Origin: Rhizodiscina lignyota
Lineage: Eukaryota; Ascomycota; Dothideomycetes; Aulographales; Rhizodiscinaceae
Reading direction: 5' to 3'
DNA length: 64,000 nt
NCBI GenBank assembly: GCA_010015805.1
Contig: ML978129.1
Coordinates: 1,054,001 to 1,118,000 of the forward strand
The notes under the pieces were generated by a model, which worked only from the letters and a program-made list of their open reading frames with translations, had not been told where the DNA came from and made no database searches. Below are positions 20,853-32,568 of this stretch, piece after piece. A program made the position numbers and the translations under genes. The stretch's first letter is position 1. Every line of letters begins with the position of its first letter.

Positions 20853-21238
20853 ATTTTGTAGAATTCCGCAGAGGTAGAAACTGAAAAAACTAGGACCAGG
20901 AGGGGTCACGATACACACTGTATATGAAGCCACGATACAACAATGGATGTCTCTGGTATTTCTTCAGTGGTTCGACAAGCAAGCAAGAGTCTCATTGATT
21001 CCCCGCAGACAACAGCTCTTTGGACTGAAGCATTATTGGAATGTGAACCAATAGAAGTAAAGTTGTCTCAGCAAGAAATATGCCGATGTTTGCGTACGAA
21101 CGTAGTGAAAGAACCTGGCTGTAAAACGTACTGTTCATTTACGCCCCATGAGGGCATGCATCTAGCAAATAATCAGCCCAATTAGGAATGCCTTCAAGCA
21201 TATGCAGTCGAAAGTGCAAGTGCTCCTTTTCTTCACCT
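20853..21238. other. Intergenic, nothing recognised
   Basis: Lies between the hypothetical start and the DSC3 stop, both on the minus strand. It should contain the promoter of the hypothetical gene. An 80-codon plus frame (20943-21185) shows no motif. Confidence 0.4.
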
Positions 21239-22132
21239 CTAACTTGTCAGGCGCGCAAACCCAAAAACAAGGTTGATGAGAATGCCCGTAAAGACTGCAA
21301 TTTGCCGTCTTCTTGTCCAAACTCCTTCTTCTCTGAAGCCCCATACGATTGCTCCTAGCGGCCAGAAGAATCCAAACACATTGCCCCAAAGGAAATCGTC
21401 CAGCGTCCTCCCATCATCAACGCCCCATGCTTCTCCATCTGCTTCACCGATACCGTTGCTCCCGCCACCATTGTTTGTGTCATTATCCAGCCAACGATCC
21501 TCGAGTGCCAGCAGCGCGGTTCCAGTGGGCATGTCATCAGGGGTGTGCGTGTGGGATAGAATAGCGAGGAATTGCGTTCGTAGGGCGGCGACTTCTGTGG
21601 CGGTGAATCCTGTCGTGAGGAGGCGATCGAATCCACGAGGCGCAGAAGACGTGGAAGTATCACGCTCTCCGTCATCCGTACTTCTGGCGTTGTCGATGGG
21701 TATAGACGCGCTCTGAGCTGGCGTCAGGAGGCCCTGCTCAGCAGCTTTGGCGGCAGTAGACTCGTCCGCTAACTCCTTCTCCGAAAGAGCGTCACCGATC
21801 GAGCAATGTATGTATAGTTTGATCGGAGGTGGACTCGTAGATCCTCGCACCGGCTGCTTCCCTTTTGCGCCATTCTGATTGAGGTCTCGATTGCTCTTGT
21901 GGAATGATAGATTGAGAGATGCTGAAAGACTCTCGGTATCTGGTAGCACTTTGCCAGCATATATGAGTCGGAGACGTCTCGAAGTGTATGCTACTGGGAG
22001 CTGTTTCCGGATGAGTTGCTTCAACGATAAGCCCGTCGTCCTGCGAGGTGCGTCAATCGTCAATGTTACATCGCCGATAGATGCCGTAAAGCGAACTATG
22101 AGCTCGAGCACCTCATCTGGAGGAGCGTCCAT
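21239..22132 (-). CDS. DSC3: Dsc E3 ubiquitin ligase complex subunit 3
   Basis: A single-exon 297-residue protein. Residues 10-70 are an N-terminal ubiquitin-like domain (VRFTASIGDVTLTIDAP ... RRLRLIYAGKVLPDTES). A Ser-rich linker follows, then the DUF2407 C-terminal domain: GFDRLLTTGFTATEVAALRT and WLDND precede a helical hairpin. Two membrane segments close the protein (NVFGFFWPLGAIVWGF and IAVFTGILINLVFGFA). The Dsc complex is the Golgi membrane ubiquitin ligase that activates the SREBP homologue in fission yeast and Aspergillus and supports low-oxygen and azole tolerance. Domain order and length match the fungal family. Confidence 0.92.
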   Translation of the reverse strand: MDAPPDEVLELIVRFTASIGDVTLTIDAPRRTTGLSLKQLIRKQLPVAYTSRRLRLIYAGKVLPDTESLSASLNLSFHKSNRDLNQNGAKGKQPVRGSTSPPPIKLYIHCSIGDALSEKELADESTAAKAAEQGLLTPAQSASIPIDNARSTDDGERDTSTSSAPRGFDRLLTTGFTATEVAALRTQFLAILSHTHTPDDMPTGTALLALEDRWLDNDTNNGGGSNGIGEADGEAWGVDDGRTLDDFLWGNVFGFFWPLGAIVWGFREEGVWTRRRQIAVFTGILINLVFGFARLTS

Positions 22133-22624
22133 GGAGGGCGTATCCAGAGTATCCCAATGTCAGACTGATAACGCGTGTCACTCTTAAGTTCATGGGACGA
22201 TGAGCTCCAATCGCGATCCGCGCATCATGGATCTGGGTAAAGATAGTCCTGCGAGCCTGAGGTCCAGAAATAGAGATCAGTCGTCGTGGCTCCGATCCAG
22301 AAACGTCGCAAGTCTCGATAGACGCGTCATATTAGTCTATACAGGTGTCTGTCGGGGGGAAAGGATCTCTGAGTGACGTTCCCCAAAGGGCTCTGGGCGT
22401 CTTCGGTTATATCAGGGAGCTTCTTCGGTCCCACCGCACCGAATGATCGAGCCAATGACATTGCGCCCTGCTTTCTCAGCGTATCCATTCGACCCGGATG
22501 TAATGCATATTCAGAGGCTTTGTCATCTTGAGGCTACAGTATCTCGACTATATGTAGTGTCAGTCGCGCGAGTGATACTTTGTACTCAAGCAACCAGGTT
22601 TTCCTCGCTGGATAAACTTCCAAG
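22133..22624. promoter_or_regulatory. Divergent promoter of DSC3 and Dabb gene
   Basis: 492 bp between divergent start codons. No coding potential that I can support. Repeated atctcga/atctctg-like words are seen but no clear core element. Confidence 0.4.
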
Positions 22625-23077
22625 ATGCCGATCGTACATATCGTGCTCTTTGAGTTCAAGCCAACAACTCACCACACTGAGATTCAAGATGTACGCCTTT
22701 CAAGCGCAAAGATATGTTGAGATATAGTCCTAAGAGTTTATAAACAGGCCTGTGCTCGGATGCTAGCCCTAAAAGACAAATGCCTTCATCCAACATCAAA
22801 AGCTCTGTACGTCAAGTCGATGGTCGGCGGGCGAGATAACAGCCCAGAAGGTCACCAGGTAGTTGCACAGTTTCTGAATCCATCAATTGGCTGTGATACA
22901 ATAGGACTGACGGTTTCATAGGGAGGATTCACTCATGGGTTCGTCGCGCAGTTTGAGAACGAAGAGGATAGAGCATACTACCTAAACGAGGATCCGGCGC
23001 ATCTAGAATTTGTGAAGAGTCTCGGTCCGATCATTCTAAACGTACGGGTCGTTGATTTTGAGCCGGGGGTATTCTGA
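22625..23077 (+). CDS. Stress-responsive dimeric A/B barrel (Dabb) protein
   Basis: Three exons, 22625..22690, 22748..22858 and 22922..23077, all phase 0, with introns of 57 and 63 nt, give 110 residues. It starts MPIVHIVLFEFKP and continues CARMLALKDKCLHP and VKSMVGGRDNSPEGHQ. It ends GGFTHGFVAQFENEEDRAYY, EDPAHLEFVKS and VVDFEPGVF. These are the Dabb signatures (HxVLFxF opening, the THGF strand, EDPAHxxF). Family members are small homodimeric barrels induced by stress in plants and fungi; some act as cyclases or ligand binders. No long ORF marks the gene because each exon is short. Its stop lies 110 bp from the convergent ISA1 stop. Confidence 0.9.
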
Positions 23078-23187
23078 TCATGAATGAATGGTATTTACAA
23101 ATGTATATCAAGAAGTCTACGACAGTCTGAGAAGATATCAAACGCCGTGCCAATGCGATTGTAAAACGCTCTTGAGCATCATCCATT

Positions 23188-23970
23188 TCAACTGACGCTG
23201 AACGATTCGCCGCAACCGCATTGATCTTTGATGTTTGGATTGTTGAAGACGAAGCGCCGGTTCAGTTTGTCTTCTACCCAGTCCATCTCGCTTCCAATGA
23301 TGCTGAACAATGCCTTCGAATCCACCAGTACTTTGACGCCATCTTGTTCTACTGTCTCGTCGAACATACTGGGCTTGTCGACGTACTCTAAATGATATGC
23401 CAAGCCAGAACACCCTCTGTTCTTCACGCCTACCCGGATTAGCTTCGGCTCAGGTCGGTCGAGGAGTTCTTTAAGTGCTTCGACAGCTGTTGGTGTAAGT
23501 GTCATTGCGGCCTTTCGTGGACGTAGTTTACTCCGTCTCGGTCTTGCTGAGGCGCTTTGGCCGTTCGTTGTAGGTTCGGTCGTGACAGGCTTTGTCTTCT
23601 GTGCTTCCCCTTCTGTCACGCTCACACTGGATGTAGCTTCAGACGAAGACCCTTGGTCTTTCCCATGTTGTTCGGTTAACCTCGGAGGCCGAGAGTCGTT
23701 AACTTCTGGCTTCCCTCCCGCTATTGAGGTATCAGGTATGCCCAAATTCCGAGGAGGCAGTGGTAGAGGTTGAGTAGGAAGAGAGGAGGGTTGATAAGCG
23801 GTAGCGGTTTGTATGTGTCTTCGGCTCGATTCTCTGAATGGGCGTGAGGAGGCGAATGTCCGAGAACATTGCGGACAGCGGAAACAGCCAAGGAATGGAG
23901 CTTGGAATGAAAATGAAGATTGCGTATTGACAGAACGCGCAATCCTACTAGCTACACGAGGAGTGGCCAT
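23188..23970 (-). CDS. ISA1: Iron-sulfur assembly protein 1, mitochondrial
   Basis: 260 residues from the Met at 23970 (MATPRVASRIARSV), which gives a classic Arg/Ser-rich presequence; an upstream in-frame Met at 24096 seems part of the leader. About 120 residues of low-complexity linker follow. The C-terminal A-type carrier domain covers about 150-260: MTLTPTAVEALKELLDRPEP, RVGVKNRGCSGLAYHLEYV with the first Cys, then NPNIKDQCGCGESFSV with the CGC pair. Isa1 works with Isa2 and Iba57 in the mitochondrial matrix to build [4Fe-4S] clusters on aconitase-type enzymes and radical-SAM proteins. The three ligand cysteines are present. Confidence 0.93.
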   Translation of the reverse strand: MATPRVASRIARSVNTQSSFSFQAPFLGCFRCPQCSRTFASSRPFRESSRRHIQTATAYQPSSLPTQPLPLPPRNLGIPDTSIAGGKPEVNDSRPPRLTEQHGKDQGSSSEATSSVSVTEGEAQKTKPVTTEPTTNGQSASARPRRSKLRPRKAAMTLTPTAVEALKELLDRPEPKLIRVGVKNRGCSGLAYHLEYVDKPSMFDETVEQDGVKVLVDSKALFSIIGSEMDWVEDKLNRRFVFNNPNIKDQCGCGESFSVS

Positions 23971-24332
23971 GGTAGAGAGTGGCGGTATAAATATAATGGA
24001 AATCGTAAAGAGGTTCGGGTAGATGTGTAATGGGAGGTTGCGGAAAGCGTCATGGCTTGGCGCGGTGTTTAGATAATCAAGTCGTATGTGGACCAATCAG
24101 CGCTTCGCATTTGTCATAATCCAGTACTTTAAAAGCAAACTCTATGTATTGATTCCTGTCTATCTAATTACCCTATACAAGTACACCAACCTATAATCTA
24201 AATTACAAGAGCCATATTCTAATGTTCACTCCATCCTAGTCGTACAACTGAAAACCGAAATTTTTGCATGCTGCTCATCATGACGGCCGTTGCACTTCGT
24301 ACACAGGTCGTGATGAATAACGCCCGAAACCT
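23971..24332. other. Intergenic, ISA1 upstream and GT2 3' region
   Basis: About 360 bp between the ISA1 start and the GT2 stop, both on the minus strand. AT-rich around 24120-24220. No gene seen. Confidence 0.45.
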
Positions 24333-26292
24333 CTACGACAGGCATAGCAAGCCAAAGGCGAAAACATAATACACCATGACAATAAACGGGTATTGATAAG
24401 AAGCCATCGAAGACACCGTGGGTATATTTTTCGCTTCTTCTTTCGGTCTAGCGACGCCAGTCTCCTTATCCCGAACAATGAATGCCTCTCGATCAGGGTG
24501 GGGGTTTGCAAAAATGCCGTACTGGAAAGGGACTGTGAACTGCTCCAGACACTCGAGCAGTAGCTTCAAGAATGAAGGGTATGCAATTGAGGTTAATGCC
24601 GATTTCCGAGGATCGAGAGCAACATGTCGAATGGACGATATTATAGCGATGCCGAGGAGCACCAGGTAAATCGCGTGGAGGTACGCGCCATCGTTCCAAA
24701 GAATGTAGGAAATGCGATTCAGTCCTTTCTTCTGAAGGGGGTCTCGTGCCCTCGCGCTCTCCGCACCAGTTGATGTGAACGCGGTCAATCTCTTGCAGCC
24801 GAAAATTTTCAGCTCAAGCAATTGGAGTGCCCCCTTCGCCTCATACGGCAAAATCCAGAGACGCTGATCACTTTCAATTGATAAGCTCCTTCCGGATGCG
24901 TGGCGTTCAAACCAGCCTTGAACGTATAGAGACAGTTGCCAGAGAGCGGAGAGAACCAGAATGGTTCGAGATGCGCGGGGAGTTTCCGAGGCCACCAATT
25001 CGAGGCCGGAGACCGTCAGCAATGGAACTAAAAGCGTCGCTGCCAGCAGCAACATCCTGGACATTCCCCACATGGAAACTGTGTATATCATGCCCAGCTT
25101 TTGTTGTAGTGGTGCCTTCCGCATGTCCGGCCCGAACACGAAACCGATTGTCGCTAAGTGGCCCACCATCCATTTAGCCGCCTGCTTTGCAACGTCGTTA
25201 AGCTTGATCACTTGCAGCCCATGCTGCATGCTCTCGGGTAGCTGTGCAATTCGCCATCCCCCGGCTTTGAGCAGGTATGATGGCACTACCGTGTCATCCA
25301 GCACTGGCGGATGAGGATATCCGCCAATCCTGTCAAAGGCATATCGCCTTGCGACAAATCCTGTACCAACGCAGTTCGCATTCCCGGAGCTGTCAAGGAG
25401 GTGTTCTCCGATGTCCTGAACTCGGAGGCACCGGTCTGAAAGGGAAAAGCCATCCGGGATGTTGTACCACCTTTGCGGCGTGTTGACAAGGGCTGTCTCA
25501 GGATCTGTCAGAAGCACCGGGATACTCGCACGAAGCCACTGACTATCAGGGATCATATCAATGTCTAGGACTGCAAAGTATCCTGCTGCACCTCCTTCGA
25601 GGTGCTGGAGATACTGCAAGCCGAAGTCGAGGTTTGCAGCTTTCGAATGGATTTGTACCACGTCTCCTCTTGCTGCATAATGAACTGCTGGTAGAGAATG
25701 ACGTGCTTTAAATCTTGCGACTTCTTGACGCAGGGCCGGGTTATTTCCGTCATCAAGGATCAACAATCGAAGTTTGTCGGCCGGATAGTCCAGGTGTGCC
25801 GCCGCATTAACAGTATCCATAATAATCTTCAGGTCTTCACCGCAGCACGGTAATAGCAAATCGACGGTTGGAAGCTCGTTGCCAAGCGCTCTCAACGACT
25901 GTCGCGGACGATACCTGCCTCGATTCGTCCAATAAAGCAGCGTCATGAACAGCGGTAGAGCTATCATCCCAGTTAGCGCAGGCGGCCAGTTGAAGTGTCG
26001 ATCACTTACTGGAAAATGCAACCTCGACGAACAGAAAAAGACAATAGGCCGAAATTTGTATCCATGTTGTGGAGTGTGAAGAACGAACGACGTGAAAGGC
26101 GCGAAGAGAGAAGTATATTGTTCCCATTGCGAGAACAAGTCCTGAAGACGAAGTTAAACCTCGGAATGCAGTTGTTCTTGCAGTCTCTGGAGTGACTGGT
26201 CCTTCAACGATTGTGGGTCGTTTCCTGGCAATAAAATTCGCCATTCCATCCATCTTCACGTCGGTGAAACTTTCCATAGCGTGTTGACCCAT
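24333..26292 (-). CDS. Membrane glycosyltransferase family 2 (cellulose-synthase-like)
   Basis: Exons 26292..26010 and 25960..24333 with a 49 nt intron (gtaagt donor, gctaac branch, phase 1) give 636 residues. Two N-terminal membrane segments (about 50-110) precede a processive-type GT2 domain. LPTVDLLLPCCGED opens the fold, LLILDDGNN holds the first Asp pair, and AVLDIDMIPDSQW the DxD metal site. VLDDTVVPSYLLKAGG is the acceptor-side Asp region, and QAAKWMVG takes the place of the usual QxxRW. Four or so C-terminal segments follow. Such enzymes polymerise sugars across the plasma membrane; relatives in cereal-infecting fungi are needed for hyphal growth on surfaces, though orthology is not shown here. 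Confidence 0.88.
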
Positions 26293-28215
26293 CTTCGTCC
26301 ACTCTCCTCTGGGTCATGGAATGCCGGAAGGCGGCGGTGGTGGATTTAACAACACTGTGACATGACAACTGGCGGTGCCCACCCGTAATATAAATTTTTC
26401 TCTCGTCCGCGGAGGGCCGTGCAATGTGCTGATTTCAATCCCCTTGGCGCCAACGACGCATGTAGCAGTAATCGAATATGATCGACTGCTATAAGCGACC
26501 CTGCAGGTTTCAGAGCTGACACTGGCCATTTTTGAAATGGCTCGAAATGCAACGACTTGTATACCTCGATGAGACCCGCAGACCTGGTATCGTTCCGAGC
26601 CGCATATGCGGCATGACACTCCCGACGAACCTAGACGGGGGCATTGATGGATATCGACAGGCGTGTGTCCACTGGAAATTCCACAAGCTCGTTTCACCAG
26701 CACACGTTCGGGCCAGTGCTGGTATTGATTCAGCATCCGGCAGATTAGCAATGCTTGTGGGTGATCTGCGCGATCCCTGCCTATCGGATACAACCACGCT
26801 GAATGACAACTGCCGTGCCAGCGTGTTGGAACTCAGGCGACGCCAGCATAACGGGCAGTCCCACCAACTTGGGATTCGCGTGCTGTACCGCGCCTGCGGG
26901 TCCACGTTAGTGATATCAGAGACCTGATAGAAAACAATTTAGATTCCGCACAGCATTCGTCTGGAAAGGGAGTCTGACGCCGTACCTTGTCCAGCGCACG
27001 GAATGTTCTCTCTCTTAGCTCACGGCCCTGTCCGGCACGTGGCCTCCATGTGCAGGGCCGAACTGTTCAAATTGGCCTTCGAGGCAGGGTTGCTGCGTCG
27101 TCCCGTCGCCGCGATGTCCTTGGGCGGCGTCTGGATGAATGTGGAAGATGTCGAGATACGCTTTGCCCTTTTTCCGTGCGTCAGCTGTGCGTCGCCGACA
27201 GCTCCACTCTTGCCCATCCTCATAAAGGCGCTGTCTCTCAGTCGGTCCACCGTCCGTCGGGCATAAGTTTCGAGTTCATTATCTGACTCGGTAAGCAGCC
27301 GTATCTGGCTGCCTAAGGGCCACTGAGGGCCACGGAGGGCCACTGATTCATGACTCGCACTCCCTCAACGGGCGTTTCTCCCCGACGTTCGTACAGCGCA
27401 GCAGTCCCGAGGGTAGAAATTGACTCAATCCGTTGTTTCCGAACACGTTTGCTGACTCCTGACCGCGGACATGGTTTCGGATGCATAATCAGGGGTCAGA
27501 GTAGGGCTGACCTGATCGAAGATTCCACCCGACGTTCTTCGAGGCGCCACGTGACGTGCCTTACCCCTGAACGGCTGTCTGTGCCGATGGCTTGCGAGTC
27601 AGTTCGCGAGGCTCCCTGCACACTTTCGACAACATTCCCGGAGGTTAATGCGAAGATATATCCACACCGCCAACGTCGAGGCATTATCACAAAGTCTATC
27701 AGGCAACTCATCAGAATGATTTCCTGTTCTTGTTTGTCTTGCAAGGCTGACCTAGATGATGTTCCGGGCGCCTGAGCACGGCCGAGGTAGGAGTTTTCGG
27801 GCTCGATTCCACAGCAGTATACATTTCATGCACACTTCCACATCGCTTATTTCCGTGTGCGCCTGCGACGGTGCAGCTGTCGTAAAAGCACCTCTCGTAA
27901 AGACTGTACTGCCGCCGAAGAGATTTAAAGGAATCGTGATATCACCACATATCGGGAGCTGAAAATTGCAGGCTCGGCACGCCGAAAATGAGTGGTTAGA
28001 ATGCCACGCCGGTAACGCCATGGCTTGAAGTTAACTCCTTTTCCGCACAGTTTTCGCTTGCCAACTACGAATGTGGAAGCGCCATCAAAGGTTCAGTTGG
28101 ACGAGCTGAACTAATTCACTGTGTAAAATGGCTATGTTTTCCCTAATCTCGCGCGGATGCGCGAGCAGCTCCCGTGTCTTCGCTCCTGCCATCAGGCATT
28201 ACACGTCCGACGATC
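26293..28215. other. Intergenic, 1.9 kb, no gene recognised
   Basis: One of the longest gene-free stretches. The frames on both strands are patternless, including a 131-codon pair on opposite strands at 26510-26927. A 10 bp unit (gggccactga-like) is repeated three times at about 27317-27346. It separates two divergent starts (GT2 and the surface protein), so both promoters lie inside it. Confidence 0.4.
27317..27346. repeat. Short tandem repeat, three copies of 10 bp
   Basis: Three near-identical units, gggccactga, gggccacgga and gggccactga, stand directly head to tail in the non-coding stretch between the GT2 and surface-protein genes. No other copies seen nearby. Confidence 0.7.
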
Positions 28216-29507
28216 ATGAAGTACCCACTTCAATTAACGTGCTTTGTGGGCTCGTTATTATGCAGTTATGTCCTGGCGAGGCCCTCTCATCCGATGATCA
28301 CGCCAGCCCCTCGGCTTCTTCGAAGAGATGATTCAATCGTGGGATACTCCTCGGATCCTGCATCCGGATGTCGGTAGACCATCGTATCCTCATCAGCAAA
28401 ACAGAGATTGACCTCCAATAGGGGAACCAAGAAGCTGCCAGGAAGGGTTTTACAGTAGCTCGAATGGACTCGGAAACTGCTGCGACTTGAGCGACTGCGA
28501 TTTCATCACCGAGTGCGATGCGGGCACCGCCTTCTTCGCCTCTGAAACCCCATATTTCTGGTAAGACAGAGGTCACAATCAACATAATCAATGACTAACC
28601 TTTACCAGCGGATTCTGTGGTACTGGGACCATCTACAATTCTGCAGGCGATCAAAACCCGGCCCTCATGTTCAATTGCGACGGCGACTGGGAAGCTACTC
28701 GAACAGTGTCTCTGCCAGCAACATTCAACACCAGCGTCCCCGCCGCTTCCCCCACCGACTATGTTGTTTCGGTGAATAATCCAGCCTATGAACAACCTGT
28801 GGGGACGGCCCAGGAAACAGGAGTTTCGACGCGGGTTCTTTCTTGTATGTCGGACCAAATGGGATCTCAGAGTATTTGACTGGTTCTAACGTTAACCAAT
28901 AGCTTCCTTCAACTCGCAACCCTCAGAGAGCGCTGGTACTGGAAATTCGACGGGTATAAATCCTCTTCCGTTTGTTGAATAGCACGTCGCTAATTAGAAG
29001 GCAGATGCATCTGCGTCAAGTTCAACTTCTCAATCCGGACCGAACAAAACCTCGAAGAGTAGCGTAAACATTCCTCTCGTCGTTGGAGTCACAGTGGGGG
29101 GCGTCGCAGTGCTTGCCTCCATCTGTCTGGCCGCGTTCTTCATCTTCAAACACCATAGCAACAAGCAACAGACGCCTCAAGCACCAGCAGCACAACCATT
29201 TTCGAACCAGCCTGGCAACTCGGGCAATGCAGGTATTGAATACAGCAACGGGACATATATGAATGGAGCAGCATCTGGAGGACACGATCCAAATATGCCG
29301 ATGCCACCAAACTATTGGCAAGGCGCAGGTGCCTACGTGCAAAACCAGGGACACCCGGAGTGGAAAGGACCGTATGTGGAAACGACGCAAGCACCACCAC
29401 CTACTCCTCCATACTCTGCATACTATCAGCCACCTGCTCGAAGCCACGAAGTTTTAGGAAGCGTTCCTCAGTATCCTTCAGAGCTACCTGCGCATAACCA
29501 GCGGTGA
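28216..29507 (+). CDS. Single-pass cell-surface protein with Cys-rich ectodomain
   Basis: Five exons, 28216..28369, 28422..28560, 28609..28844, 28903..28953 and 29005..29507, total 1083 nt, 360 residues. Introns are 48-58 nt (donors gtcggt, gtaaga, gtatgt, gtataa). Residues 1-22 are a signal peptide (MKYPLQLTCFVGSLLCSYVL). The ectodomain is Cys-rich: SCQEGFYSSSNGLGNCCDLS and CGFCGTGTIYNSAG are typical of a broad mould family of wall or surface proteins. A Ser/Thr/Asn-rich stalk follows. One membrane helix (about 218-240, LVVGVTVGGVAVLASICLAA) precedes a Gln/Pro/Tyr-rich cytoplasmic tail with PPPTPPYSAYY. The layout resembles Mid2/Skg6-type wall sensors, which is an analogy only. Confidence 0.82.
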
Positions 29508-30203
29508 TGGAGGAGCCATAATGTCAAGGGTCTGGAGTATCGGTGCTTTATTGGTCACGTTCTGGCGTTAGGTCATGAGGGGAATCGAGGACACTGTCAA
29601 TTCCAAGTACTTCATAGCATAGGGAGTTTATGTTTGACATAATGGACTTTAATGATGCCTCCGGATAGCCCTAACCCGGAACTGCGTCACAGTGCTGGTA
29701 CGGAGTTAAGAATACTTGTAGGGAGTCAGGGACACGGGTATGCCCTAACCTCAGGAACGTCGACAAAGGCATAGGTCAATTAGACAAATTTCTCTTTCTC
29801 CTTTTCTACTAGACCTTGAATGATGACGACAGCTCGTCTTGGTCATAGACAAAGCCCCAAACGCGAGTCCGCGCGGTCCTCGTATCGCAGCCAACTGCCT
29901 GGATGCATGCAGTCAAGCGAATCGCCAAGGGTGACGCTCAGCCACACAGAGCAACGTCGCTCGTTCTGTACTAACCTTTCGGGATACAATCCGCGACCAA
30001 CTCCGCCCTGATTCGTCTGTATGCAAGTTCGACGGGAACATGATGCACAGCCACGAGCCAAATCCCACGACGGGATGCAGAGAGCTCGCATGGCTGTAAG
30101 GCTGCAATATGTATCTTTCAATTGACTTCAGTCCACTTTTCCTAGGCCTGTTCTTCATTATTTCTTGATCGTCTGTATTTCTGACTTGCAGAATATATCG
30201 AAG
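29508..30203. other. Intergenic, 0.7 kb, nothing recognised
   Basis: 3' region of the surface protein and promoter of the next gene on the same strand. Short frames on both strands have no motif. Confidence 0.45.
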
Positions 30204-31359
30204 ATGGAGAAGAGAACTCGAAAACCAGTTGCAGCGCTATCGCCCAGCTCATCAGCTCCATCAACCGTTACTCCAACAGCGACTCCAACAGCAGCCCCGT
30301 CTTCGCCAAATCAGCAATATACCGATGAGCTGCATGATGATGGCGATTTACCTCCAAGTTACTCTGGTCCGTCTTTGGGCCCTTCTTCTTCTTCCACATC
30401 TGTACCGACAACCTCTTCACCTTCACTTCCAACCATACCGGGAATGCCCCCAGTAGACTTCGGCCTTTACCGCATCCCCTCAGTCACTATATCTAGTGAC
30501 AACATGACTCTCACAACAAATCTCGCCCAATATTCATATTCTGCTCCTTCCCTTCTCAATCTTATCCAAACTCAATCCAAACTGCCACCACATCCTCAAA
30601 TTCGGATCATAGGCAAAAGAGATGGAAGGACCGACTTCGATATCAAGATCAGCATGATGCGGTATCTCGCACGCCATCCAGAATCCAGAGGAGGCGGTGG
30701 ATGGAACTATGTTAAAATGCTGGGGCCGAAGGAGAAGGGATGGCGAGGCGGCAAGCAAGAATCTCAGATGCCAAGTGTGAATGGCGGACTAGAAGAGTGG
30801 GTCAATCGATATGTTGCTGAGGAGAGCAAAGAAAAGAGGTAATATTAGGAATCCTCTCTTATCTTGCCATAACGTAGCTAACTGTTTGATAAGCTTTACC
30901 CTTACCAAGCAAGTGATCAACTGGAACACTGAATACTTGGAAGGCCAAATCCGGAATCTCATTGCTGGTACCAACTACAAAGGCAAATTGACCATCACAT
31001 TCCCGGTCACGCATTCAAAACTTATTGTTCAATGTCCCTCGAGCAAACCTTGGTACCAAGCTCTGGCCGCCTGCTTTTCACCAACTCAGACTCGTCGTTT
31101 CGAAGTCATCACAGCCGTGTGGCCATACGCTGCTCTATCGTCAGAAGAAACAAGTGGTCAAGGCAATGCGTGGGCCGTCAAGAGCGAGATGGCATTCTGG
31201 GCTGAGTGGAAGGATGTGCTGAAGTTCGCAGTCCTGGATAAGAAAAGTGGATGGCTTTCAATTGAAGACTACATAGAGTTTGCTATGAGCGCAGGCTCGC
31301 AGGGAAAGAAGCAGACAAGAGATTGGGATTTGGATCAAAATGGGAGTCCAAGAAGTTGA
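30204..31359 (+). CDS. Conserved fungal protein of unknown function
   Basis: Exons 30204..30838 and 30894..31359, with a 55 nt intron (gtaata donor, gctaac branch, phase 2), give 366 residues. The start at 30204 is favoured because the preceding codons are not conserved in type. Residues 1-90 are Ser/Thr/Pro-rich with a PPSYSGPS motif. The folded part starts at about 95 (YRIPSVTISSDN) and includes HPQIRIIGKRDGRTDFDIKI, GGWNYVKMLG, then WNTEYLEGQIRNLIAGTNYK and the acidic C terminus. This architecture recurs in Pezizomycotina proteins with a PY-like N terminus and a WNYV core, but no function is known to me. No membrane segment or targeting signal. Confidence 0.75.
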
Positions 31360-31796
31360 GTTGAGCGCTCATGTTCATGCTGTTACGACTCCTCATGTTC
31401 TCCTTTTCGACATGTACATGTTTATACCATTGGATGATTGGGTCGGTGCACGGAATGATTGTCATTATGTAGTCTCTAGCATGGCTCGATCTCTTTGAAA
31501 AAACATCAGTTCGCGTACATGTTTCGGAGTCTCTATTATAGCTCGAACTCGCTACTAAACATAAGTACTCATACATCAAACCGCTTGCTAAATACCGGTG
31601 CATGTATAGATCGTGGAGTCTCCCTCGCAACCCGGGCTGAGCATCAGTACACCTACAAGTTGACTCTTCTTCCCAGCTCGAGCCGCATAGTGAATGTCAG
31701 TACACGCATCCATTAGAAAGGGCGGCGAAAATGCATAATGCCTTTTTCGTCGCATATCATATTTTAGACATGATCATTTGAAGTCCGCTCATATTA
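31360..31796. other. Convergent 3' intergenic region
   Basis: About 440 bp between the convergent stops of the conserved unknown and FMP52. Nothing recognised. Confidence 0.5.
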
Positions 31797-32568
31797 TTAC
31801 AGTTTCCACTCTGTACGTCCCAACCGAATGATATCGTGCGCAGTAACCTCCCATACCTTGCCATGTCCATCAGCCTTCCCTTCTGCACACTCCAGCCCAG
31901 CAGCAACAGCTGCTTTCGCAATCACATCTGCATCCTGCGCCCATGAGTCTTTCAGTCCATGGGCCACCATCCCCGCCGCCTCTGCAAGCTTCCTCGCGAT
32001 AAACTCTATCGGCCTACTGTCGTTCTCCCTCGTGCCAACAATCAGTCCAGGCTTCACAAGCACCGTATGCTCGAACCCCAGCTCAATGACCTCCTCCTCA
32101 ATCTCGCCCTTCATCTTCGTGTACGGCACCATGGAGTGCTTGGTCGCCCCTGCCACAGAGAGCAGCACGTACGTCTTCACGCCAGCGTCCTTGGCGGCTT
32201 TCGCGAGCGCAATGTTCAGGTCATGGTCGATTTTGCGCTGCGCTTCAAGGCCGCCCGCTTTGGCGCGCGTGGTGCCGAGGGTGGAGATGAAGATGGACTG
32301 GGAGGGATCGGCGAGCTTGGGGAATTGGGACGGCCATTGCGAGGAGTCGGACGAGACGATGGGTGCGAGTTTGGGAGACGTGGTGCGGACGTCGCGACGC
32401 GTAAACGCGTGCACTTGCGTGAAGGCGGGATGGGATATGATGGTGCTCAAGACGTTGTGGCCCTAGGCATGTACGTCAGCGCGGGCGCGGGCGTGGTCGC
32501 GTTGAAGCTCCAATTGGCATATCGCTTACGACGAGGCCTGTGCTACCCACAAGGACCGCGGTAGTCAT
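31797..32568 (-). CDS. FMP52: FMP52-like NAD(P)-binding protein (TIP30/HTATIP2 family)
   Basis: Exons 32568..32530 and 32462..31797 with a 67 nt intron (gtaagc donor, gcctag acceptor, phase 0) give 234 residues. The first exon supplies the Rossmann glycine motif: MTTAVLVGSTGLVGHNVL contains GSTGLVG. The rest follows the atypical short-chain dehydrogenase fold: SIFISTLGTTRAKAGG, IDHDLNIALAKAAKDAGVK, VLLSVAGATKHSMVPYTKMK with the YxxxK-like pair, and LVKPGLIVGTRE. In yeast Fmp52 is found at the mitochondrial outer membrane and ER, with little biochemistry known; human HTATIP2 is the distant relative. The unspliced frame lacks the glycine motif, which confirms the small first exon. Confidence 0.9.

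Noticed and set aside
26510-26927. Pair of 131-codon ORFs on opposite strands
   Set aside because: Both look random in composition, have no splice partners, and lie in the long divergent promoter region.
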